This document shows positions 24,550 through 30,428 of a stretch of 33,262 bases of DNA, one piece after another. The notes under the pieces are model-generated. The model saw only the letters and a program-made list of their open reading frames with translations, made no database searches and was not told the DNA's origin. The position numbers and the translations under genes were made by a program. Origin of the DNA: Sulfurimonas sp. GTDB lineage: Bacteria > Campylobacterota > Campylobacteria > Campylobacterales > Sulfurimonadaceae. Numbering within the stretch: position 1 is the first letter of the stretch; each line of letters begins with the position of its first letter. Location of the stretch: contig JALWLL010000108.1 of NCBI GenBank assembly GCA_026996295.1, positions 1-33,262 of the forward strand, read 5' to 3'.

Positions 24550-24740
24550 GAAATTAAAATCTTCTTAAACAATACCTCTGTGATAAGAAGATTCTTAACC
24601 AAATTACCGGTTAAATGTGTACATCCAACTATAGAGATGGTGAGAGGGAAGCTACTTATTTATAGATGTCAATCTATCTACAATACGACTTCCGACAACT
24701 CCTACTCTTTATAATATGCATACATGTAACCGGTAATAGG
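24550..24740 (+). ncRNA. Candidate structured RNA or leader upstream of rpsP
   Basis: The 260-base gap has no protein frame worth calling but is highly structured. AATCTTCTTA (24558-24567) pairs perfectly with TAAGAAGATT (24584-24593). ATTACCGGTT (24603-24612) pairs perfectly with AACCGGTAAT (24728-24737), and the stem continues inward (24613-24624 with 24716-24727) with two mismatches and one G-U, giving about 22 positions. Inside are ATAGAT-GTCA-ATCTAT (24662-24677 region) and a GGAAG/CTTCC pair. It may be a ribosomal-protein leader, a riboswitch or an independent small RNA such as a 6S-like molecule. It does not match 4.5S RNA, tmRNA or RNase P motifs that I know. Confidence 0.5.
24710..24715 (+). 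promoter_or_regulatory. Possible second -10 box directly before rpsP
   Basis: TATAAT in CTCTTTATAATATGC, 48 bases before the rpsP ATG and inside the 3' arm of the long stem. If used, rpsP would have its own promoter and the upstream RNA could be a separate transcript. Confidence 0.4.
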
Positions 24741-24763
24741 TAAAATAAAATACAGGAAAACAA

Positions 24764-24985
24764 ATGACAGTAATTAGACTTACTCGTATGGGAAGAAAGA
24801 AAAGACCATTTTATCGTATCGCGGTAACAGACAGCCGTAAACGTAGAGATGGTGGTTGGATAGAGCTTATTGGTTATTATAACCCACTGACAAAAGAGCT
24901 TAAAGTTGATAATGAAAGAGTTGATTACTGGTTAGGCGTGGGTGCTCAGATGAGTGATCGCGTGAAAAAGATTACTGGTCGCTAA
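24764..24985 (+). CDS. rpsP: 30S ribosomal protein S16
   Basis: 73 residues with the S16 signature [20 protein letters not shown] and [20 protein letters not shown]. It is a structural protein of the 30S body. An AGGA ribosome site at 24754-24757 precedes the ATG. It starts the rpsP-KH-rimM-trmD-rplS operon, a near-universal bacterial arrangement. The KH gene follows after one base. Confidence 0.97.
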   Translation: MTVIRLTRMGRKKRPFYRIAVTDSRKRRDGGWIELIGYYNPLTKELKVDNERVDYWLGVGAQMSDRVKKITGR

Positions 24986-24986
24986 G

Positions 24987-25223
24987 ATGATAGCTGACTT
25001 TGTCGCTGAATTTGCCAAACTTATAGTTTCATATCCTGAAGATATAAGGGTTGAGGTAAATGAGGGTGACGAAATAACGGAAATAGTGCTTTATGCCAAT
25101 CAAGTTGACGTTGGAAAACTGATAGGCAAAGAGGGTAAGATGATCGGTGCTATAAAAACCGTAATCTCCGGCTGCAAAGCTAAAGATGGTGTGAGTTACC
25201 GTATAAATGTCGAACCAGTATAA
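24987..25223 (+). CDS. KH-domain RNA-binding protein (KhpA/YlqC family)
   Basis: 78 residues forming one KH domain, with the GxxG loop in VGKLIGKEGKMIGAIKTVIS. It belongs to the small KhpA/YlqC proteins encoded between rpsP and rimM in many bacteria, which bind RNA and in Gram-positives pair with KhpB. The 3' end overlaps rimM by 17 bases in another frame. Confidence 0.92.
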   Translation: MIADFVAEFAKLIVSYPEDIRVEVNEGDEITEIVLYANQVDVGKLIGKEGKMIGAIKTVISGCKAKDGVSYRINVEPV

Positions 25224-25767
25224 AGCAAAGATCTCTGAAGAGAAAAAGCTTCTACATATCGCAACTCTGGGTAAAACCGTTGGAGTACGAGGTGATATGA
25301 AGCTGCATATCAAATGTGATTTTCCGGATCAGTTTAAAGATGGTGCAACTTTTTTGATCAATGCAAAAGAGAGCATCACTTTAGAGAGTGTCAACCTTGC
25401 AAGAGGTTTGGCCAGAGTTTTGGGAGTCACATCTGTTGAAGATGCCAAAAGATATACAAATGTAAAGCTATTTACAACCTATGATGAGACAAGAAAGAAT
25501 TGCCACTTGAAAGAGGGGGAATTTTTTTGGTTTGATATTGTAGGCTGTGATGTCGTTGAAGATGGTAAAATCTTGGGGAAGGTTCAAGAGGTGCAAAGGA
25601 TAACTACCAGTGATTACTTGAATGTAAAAACGAGTGATGCGTTGCTTAAAGCTGGGTATGCTACAAGCTTTTTGCTTCCATACCATGAACCTTTTATACT
25701 TCATACTGATATAGAAAACAAATCTATAGAAGTAAGTGGCGGTTTGGATATTTTAGAAGCTTCTTGA
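25207..25767 (+). CDS. rimM: Ribosome maturation factor RimM
   Basis: 186 residues. The N-terminal RimM domain shows [20 protein letters not shown]. The C-terminal PRC-barrel shows [20 protein letters not shown] and the LLPYHEPFI strand that ends the family. It assists 16S 3'-domain assembly around S19. The ATG at 25207 lies inside the KH gene (17-base overlap); a start further in would remove the first beta strand. The stop shares one base with the trmD start. Confidence 0.93.
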   Translation: MSNQYKAKISEEKKLLHIATLGKTVGVRGDMKLHIKCDFPDQFKDGATFLINAKESITLESVNLARGLARVLGVTSVEDAKRYTNVKLFTTYDETRKNCHLKEGEFFWFDIVGCDVVEDGKILGKVQEVQRITTSDYLNVKTSDALLKAGYATSFLLPYHEPFILHTDIENKSIEVSGGLDILEAS

Positions 25768-26492
25768 TGACCTTTACTTTTGTTACATTATTTCAAAATC
25801 TTATAGAGGGTTACTTTCAAGACTCTATTTTAAAAAGAGCTCTTGAAAAAAAGATTATCAATGTTGATTATCTCAATCCTAGAGATTATACTCTAAACAA
25901 GCATAAAAAGGTTGATGATACTGCTGTTGGCGGCGGTGCCGGTATGGTTATGAATCCTCAACCGCTTTTTTATGCTTTAGAGGAGTTGAAAAAAAATGAT
26001 GAAAATGTTCATATAGTTTTTTTAACTCCTGTAGCAAAGCCATTTAAGCAAAATGATGCAAAAAGGTTAGCTGCAAAGTCCCATATTGCCTTTGTGAGTG
26101 GAAGGTATGAGGGGATTGACGAACGAGTTATTGAAGAGTTTGCCGATGAAGTTTTTTCTATTGGGGATTACATACTGACCGGAGGCGAGCTTGCCTCTTT
26201 GGTTTTGTGTGATGCGATCAGTAGAAATGTAGATGGAGTGCTTGGAAATGCCGAATCTTTAGAGATTGAGAGTTTTGAGACGCCACTTCTGGAAGCACCA
26301 AGCTTTTCAAAACCAAAGATATATGAAGACTTAAGTGTTCCATCAGAATACTTAAAGGGAAATCATAGTAAAATTCGCTCACTAAAATTAGCCTTGTCTG
26401 AATGTAAGACCAAGTTTTTCAGGCCGGAGCAACTTAAGAAACATAATTGCACTGCCGCTTTAGGATCTCAAATAAAGAGAACCAAGTCTTAG
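25767..26492 (+). CDS. trmD: tRNA (guanine-N1)-methyltransferase TrmD
   Basis: 241 residues. Trefoil-knot SPOUT methyltransferase signatures are [36 protein letters not shown], and [33 protein letters not shown] and [12 protein letters not shown] follow. It makes m1G37 in tRNAs reading CNN codons, preventing frameshifts. An in-frame TTG three bases earlier is possible, but the ATG at 25767 (TGATG junction with rimM) is the natural start. Confidence 0.96.
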   Translation: MTFTFVTLFQNLIEGYFQDSILKRALEKKIINVDYLNPRDYTLNKHKKVDDTAVGGGAGMVMNPQPLFYALEELKKNDENVHIVFLTPVAKPFKQNDAKRLAAKSHIAFVSGRYEGIDERVIEEFADEVFSIGDYILTGGELASLVLCDAISRNVDGVLGNAESLEIESFETPLLEAPSFSKPKIYEDLSVPSEYLKGNHSKIRSLKLALSECKTKFFRPEQLKKHNCTAALGSQIKRTKS

Positions 26493-26502
26493 TGTAGATG
26501 AG

Positions 26503-26526
26503 AAATGAAGGAATTCCTTCATTTTT
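26503..26526 (+). terminator. Perfect palindrome with T-run between trmD and rplS
   Basis: A 22-base perfect palindrome (26503-26524) centred on GGAATTCC folds as a 9-bp AAATGAAGG/CCTTCATTT stem with an AATT loop and continues into T residues. It could be an attenuator or RNA-processing hairpin setting the L19 level relative to trmD. Its position 25 bases before the rplS start within a conserved operon argues against full termination. Confidence 0.55.
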
Positions 26527-26550
26527 ATGAAATAAAATTAAGGATAACTT

Positions 26551-26910
26551 ATGAGAAATAAGTACATAGAAAATTTTGAAAAATCACAAGTGTCTGAGAA
26601 AAATATTCCAGATTTTCGTGCTGGTGATACTGTTCGTTTAGCAGTAACAATTAAAGAAGGTAGCAAAACTCGTGTTCAAGCATATGAAGGTGTTTGTATC
26701 GCAAAAAGAGGTCAGGGAACTGGTCAAACTATAACTGTTCGTAAGATTGGTGCCAATGGTGTAGGTATTGAAAGAATTTTCCCTATTTACTCTGATTCAA
26801 TTAACGAGATCAAAGTTATTCGTCGTGGTCGTGTACGCCGTGCTAAACTATTTTACCTACGTGAACTTGCAGGTAAAAAAGCTCGTATTAAAGAACTTAG
26901 AAGAAAGTAA
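26551..26910 (+). CDS. rplS: 50S ribosomal protein L19
   Basis: 119 residues with the L19 pattern: [80 protein letters not shown], and the basic C-terminal [15 protein letters not shown]. It is a structural protein at the 30S-50S interface. AAGGA lies upstream. It closes the rpsP operon; a weak hairpin covers its stop codon. Confidence 0.97.
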   Translation: MRNKYIENFEKSQVSEKNIPDFRAGDTVRLAVTIKEGSKTRVQAYEGVCIAKRGQGTGQTITVRKIGANGVGIERIFPIYSDSINEIKVIRRGRVRRAKLFYLRELAGKKARIKELRRK

Positions 26911-26919
26911 TCTTCTAGG
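26896..26919 (+). terminator. Possible terminator hairpin at the end of rplS
   Basis: CTTAGAAGA (26896-26904) pairs with TCTTCTAGG (26911-26919) over nine positions including one G-U, with the stop codon in the loop and only three T after it. A weak terminator or 3'-end stabiliser. Confidence 0.4.
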
Positions 26920-27012
26920 TTTAACCCCTAATTATCCCACATCCTTTAGATCTAACGCTTACAATTTCCATAAATAACATAATTTTTTTATAAACTTTAA
27001 ATATTTTAGTAG

Positions 27013-27018
27013 TATAAT
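27013..27018 (+). promoter_or_regulatory. Probable -10 box of the peptidase/ATP-grasp operon
   Basis: TATAAT in TAGTAGTATAATCAAA within the 146-base gap after rplS, 38 bases before the M20 ATG. An AT-rich, T-tract region (26980-27000) upstream replaces a -35 element. This suggests that the four-gene cassette is transcribed apart from the ribosomal operon. Confidence 0.6.
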
Positions 27019-27056
27019 CAAACGAATTTGCTTTCAATTTTACGTTTGGGATACCC

Positions 27057-28169
27057 ATGAAGTACTTAGATGATCTAAAAACAGTTGTGAAAATCAACTC
27101 ATATACCAAAAATAAAAGTGGCGTTGATAAAGTTGGTAAAGTTTTTGACATATGGCTGAAAGAGTTAGATTTTAGCTGTCACATATATAAAAGAGAACTC
27201 ATCGGTGATCATCGTTATTATACCTCTGCAAAAGACAAAAGTTCAAAAAAATTATTGCTGCTTGGGCATCTAGATACCGTTTTTGCACCCGGAAAATTTG
27301 AGAACTATTCAGAAGATGAACACTGGGTTTATGGTCCAGGTGTATGTGATATGAAGGGTGGCAATATTGTTGCACTTCAGGCACTTCGAGAGTTACACGA
27401 GGAAGGTATTAAGCTAAAAAATATAGACATACTTTTTGTAAGTGATGAAGAAACAGGTAGTGATGATTCTAAATTTTTGACATCAAAATTAGCACAAAAG
27501 TATGATTATTGTTTTGTATATGAGGCAGCGGGAGAGAACCTTGAAGTGGTAACGGGAAGAAAGGGTGTGGGAACTTTCACTATAGATATTCAAGGGGTTG
27601 CTGCACATGCCGGTAATAATTATGTTCATGGAAGTGATGCCAATCTTGAAGCATCTTATAAGTTGCAAAAGCTTGTTCAACTTACAAATCTTGAGCTTGG
27701 AACAACTGTGAATGTTGGGAAGATAGAGGGCGGTATAGGGGCAAATACGATCTCTCCTCATGCACATATAGTGTTTGAGATCCGTTATAAATCAGAAGCA
27801 GAAAGGGATCGGCTGCTACGTGAAATAAATACCATAGTACAAACTAACTATGTACAAGGCTGTGTGAGTGTACTAAGAGGTTCTATTCAAAGAGATGTTA
27901 TGCAAACGACACAAGCTTCACTTGATCTGATTGAGAATATTACACATATTACAGGTTCTAAGTTGACTTATGAAGAGAGAGGCGGTGTGAGTGATGCAAA
28001 TATTGTAAGCTCAAACGGTGTAGTCACGCTAGATGGCTTTGGTCCTTTTGGCGATGGTGATCACACCAGCAATGAGAGAGCTTCCAAAGAGAGTTTTCAA
28101 TCCAGAATAGAACTAAGTAAAAAACTTTTTAGATATTTTATCAATAATTTAGATTTTAAAGGGGAATAG
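27057..28169 (+). CDS. M20 family metallopeptidase, carboxypeptidase G2-like
   Basis: 370 residues of the M20/M28-type di-zinc fold. Ligands and catalytic residues are visible: H71 and D73 in LLGHLDTVF, D98 in GPGVCDMKGG, E131/E132 in VSDEETGS, E156 in VYEAAGE, and H336 in GDGDHTSNE. The dimerisation domain contains GVAAHAGNNYVHGSDANLE and GGIGANTISPHA. The pattern is closest to carboxypeptidase G2 (glutamate carboxypeptidase), which removes C-terminal glutamate from N-acyl or folyl substrates. There is no signal peptide, so it should act in the cytoplasm. It is the first gene of a unit with two ATP-grasp ligases and an M14 carboxypeptidase; the next gene starts immediately after its stop. 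Substrate unknown. Confidence 0.9.
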   Translation: MKYLDDLKTVVKINSYTKNKSGVDKVGKVFDIWLKELDFSCHIYKRELIGDHRYYTSAKDKSSKKLLLLGHLDTVFAPGKFENYSEDEHWVYGPGVCDMKGGNIVALQALRELHEEGIKLKNIDILFVSDEETGSDDSKFLTSKLAQKYDYCFVYEAAGENLEVVTGRKGVGTFTIDIQGVAAHAGNNYVHGSDANLEASYKLQKLVQLTNLELGTTVNVGKIEGGIGANTISPHAHIVFEIRYKSEAERDRLLREINTIVQTNYVQGCVSVLRGSIQRDVMQTTQASLDLIENITHITGSKLTYEERGGVSDANIVSSNGVVTLDGFGPFGDGDHTSNERASKESFQSRIELSKKLFRYFINNLDFKGE

Positions 28170-29072
28170 ATGTCAGATAGAACAATAGGAATGTGGTTAT
28201 ATAGTAACGGTGGCGGAGACAAAATTGGCAAGAAGATCATTAAAAAATTAAAAGAGCGGGGTATTGAAACCATCGACAATATAAATCTCAGACACGCAAT
28301 CGCTAAAAATTCCCATATCCTTTATAAGGATATCAAGCTTGATAAGCTTGATCTGTTTTTCTCTTACAATGCAGGGGAACAAACGCAGTATCAAATGTAC
28401 TTGTATCAGGCACTTAACCGTGTGATACCTATGATAAATACTTATGATTCTTTTGCTTTGACAGAAGACAAATTTCAGACATCTTTTGTTTTAAGAAATG
28501 CCGGAGTGAAAACAGCAGACTATAAGCTATGTCATAGAGACGATGGGCATCAACTTAAAAAGATCATTAAGAAATGGGATAAAATGGTTTACAAGCCAAC
28601 AGACGGCTGGGGTGGCGTAGGTCTTACCAAGATTGAGAATGAGGCAAACCTTGATATGTTACTGCCATTTTTAAACCAAATGGATTTGCGTTATTTTTAT
28701 GTAGAGAAGTTTATCAATTATGACAATACAGATTTTAGAGTTGATATAGTTGATGGAGAGTTTATCGGTTGTTATGGCAGAAAAGCAAGCGGTACTGACT
28801 GGAGAACTAATGTAACCTCAGGCGGAAGTGTGTTTATGCGTGATGCAAACGATGATATAATTGCCGTAGCAAAAAAGGCAGCAAAAGTGTGTGGCGTGGA
28901 TATTGCAGGGGTGGATATTATTTATGACAGGGAAAAAGAGGAATATATTGTTTTAGAAGTTAACGGTATTCCGGCATTTGCAACACCGGAGCAGGAGAAA
29001 ATGGGACTAGATTTTAATGAGAAGAAGATAGAGAAAATTGTAGAACTCATTGATAAAAAAACAAAAAAATAA
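28170..29072 (+). CDS. RimK-like ATP-grasp ligase
   Basis: 300 residues. The ATP-grasp core spans ~95-270: K101 (TEDKFQTSFVL), K142 in VYKPTDGWGGVGL, E179 in YVEKFI, then DFRVDIVDGEFIGCYGR, DWRTNVTSGG, and the metal-binding VLEVNGIPAF with E263 and N265. All expected ATP and magnesium residues are present. RimK-type enzymes join an amino acid to a carboxylate through an acyl phosphate (for example, glutamate onto ribosomal protein S6, or lysine-carrier and coenzyme ligases). The N-terminal ~90 residues are a short pre-ATP-grasp domain. It starts at the base after the M20 stop and is followed by a second ATP-grasp gene. The amino acid and acceptor cannot be told from sequence. Confidence 0.88.
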   Translation: MSDRTIGMWLYSNGGGDKIGKKIIKKLKERGIETIDNINLRHAIAKNSHILYKDIKLDKLDLFFSYNAGEQTQYQMYLYQALNRVIPMINTYDSFALTEDKFQTSFVLRNAGVKTADYKLCHRDDGHQLKKIIKKWDKMVYKPTDGWGGVGLTKIENEANLDMLLPFLNQMDLRYFYVEKFINYDNTDFRVDIVDGEFIGCYGRKASGTDWRTNVTSGGSVFMRDANDDIIAVAKKAAKVCGVDIAGVDIIYDREKEEYIVLEVNGIPAFATPEQEKMGLDFNEKKIEKIVELIDKKTKK

Positions 29073-29088
29073 TTTCAAAGGAGCAGAG

Positions 29089-30411
29089 ATGAAGCAGAAG
29101 AAGCTACCAAAAATAGGCTTTTTATATTTAGATTATGTTTTAAGGTTTTTTGATCATAGTAATTTTAAAGGGTGGCCTGATAAGATTGAGACAGTTACTT
29201 ATCATTGGAAAAATGATAAGGTTCGCTTTATTAATGAGGTGAGAAGAAAAAATATCGATGTACTTATAGGAAATATCCCTGCAACAGCCTATGAGACCTT
29301 TAAAGAGATAGCTACCGCTCTTCCAAATGTACGCTTTATTCCATCTATTGAAACACAGTTCTCAAATAAATCAAAAGAGAATGTCACCCTTTTTTGTGAA
29401 AAGTATGATCTTCAGGCACCACAAACATTTATATCTTATGATGAAAAGGAGGCAGATGAGTATTTTAAAAATTGCTCCTACCCTCAGATCATCAAAAGAA
29501 GTTACGGACCTTCAAATTATGGGGGTTACTATGTACATAAAGTTGACACATATAAGGAAGCTACCCAACTTTTAGAGGAGAAAAAATACAAACCGGTATA
29601 TTCTCAAGATGCTATCGCTCTTAAAGACAGCGGAGATATCCGTGTTATGCTTATTGGTCATAAGCCTGTTTGTGCTTTTTGGCGATACTCGGGTGAGGGT
29701 GAGTGGATCACCAATACTTCCCAAGGTGGAAGCATGAGTTATGAAAATGTACCTATGAATGCGTTGGAGCTTGCAGTCAAGGCAAGTAAAGCTGCTAAAG
29801 CCGAATACTGGGCTTGTGATATAGCGATCGATGAGCATACTTTAGAACCTTACATTTTAGAATGTGCGACAGCGTTTGCAGCATTTCCGTATATACGGGA
29901 TTGGATAGGTCAGTATATTATGTGGGATCTTAGTGGTGGAAGATTTAGGCTGCCGCACGTACCGCTTTTTTCGTGGGAAGAGCTAGGAAAGATGAGCCCT
30001 TCTGTGCTTAGAACATTAAGACATCTTTATTTTGCGCGCTATGAGCCATCTTGTGACGGGGCATATTGGCTGGCAGATAAAGGAGGTTTTGATATGGAGT
30101 TGACCGAGACCTCTAGCGTAGAAGATATACCTGAATCGATAAAACCTCCTTTATCTGAAGATCAACTTCCAGAAGTGGTTAGGGGTGAAGATATACAAGA
30201 ACCTTCAGAATTTGAGCATCATAAAATGTACGTTCTTGAAAATATATCTCTAACAGAGCTTATGACTCTACCCGGTATGGACGAAGAGATCGCTGTTAAG
30301 ATTAAAGAGTTTATAGAGAGTGAAAATATTACTTCCTTTGAAGCATTGGATGAGTATGATTTCGCTTCAAATCAACAAATTAGCCAATGGGCTAAATTTT
30401 TCAAAAAATAA
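29089..30411 (+). CDS. ATP-grasp protein with C-terminal helix-hairpin-helix domain
   Basis: 440 residues from the ATG at 29089, chosen for its AAAGGAG site (a frame-extending ATG at 29050 lacks one). The ATP-grasp region (~95-275) shows IIKRSYGPSNYGGYYVHKV, DIRVMLIGHKPVCAFWRYSG, WITNTSQGGSMSYENVP and YWACDIAIDEHTLEPYILEC. The final metal motif reads ECA (258-260) where RimK-type ligases have E-x-N, so the metal-binding Asn is missing. A ~100-residue linker, partly acidic and Pro-rich, follows. Residues ~384-425 resemble a helix-hairpin-helix module (ISLTELMTLPGMDEEIAVKI), as in ComEA-like proteins. It may be a ligase with altered metal binding or a regulatory partner of the preceding ligase. 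Confidence 0.82.
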   Translation: MKQKKLPKIGFLYLDYVLRFFDHSNFKGWPDKIETVTYHWKNDKVRFINEVRRKNIDVLIGNIPATAYETFKEIATALPNVRFIPSIETQFSNKSKENVTLFCEKYDLQAPQTFISYDEKEADEYFKNCSYPQIIKRSYGPSNYGGYYVHKVDTYKEATQLLEEKKYKPVYSQDAIALKDSGDIRVMLIGHKPVCAFWRYSGEGEWITNTSQGGSMSYENVPMNALELAVKASKAAKAEYWACDIAIDEHTLEPYILECATAFAAFPYIRDWIGQYIMWDLSGGRFRLPHVPLFSWEELGKMSPSVLRTLRHLYFARYEPSCDGAYWLADKGGFDMELTETSSVEDIPESIKPPLSEDQLPEVVRGEDIQEPSEFEHHKMYVLENISLTELMTLPGMDEEIAVKIKEFIESENITSFEALDEYDFASNQQISQWAKFFKK

Positions 30412-30428
30412 TTTTTTAAGGTAATCAT

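Noticed and set aside
24550-24740. SRP 4.5S RNA next to ffh
   Set aside because: The conserved GGAA tetraloop with its flanking symmetric loop and AGCAG are not present; a GGGAAGC string alone is not enough.
27056-27057. A small precursor-peptide gene ahead of the M20 gene (26911-27056)
   Set aside because: The gap has no start-RBS pair leading to a sensible short frame; stops are frequent in all frames, and the space is filled by the promoter.
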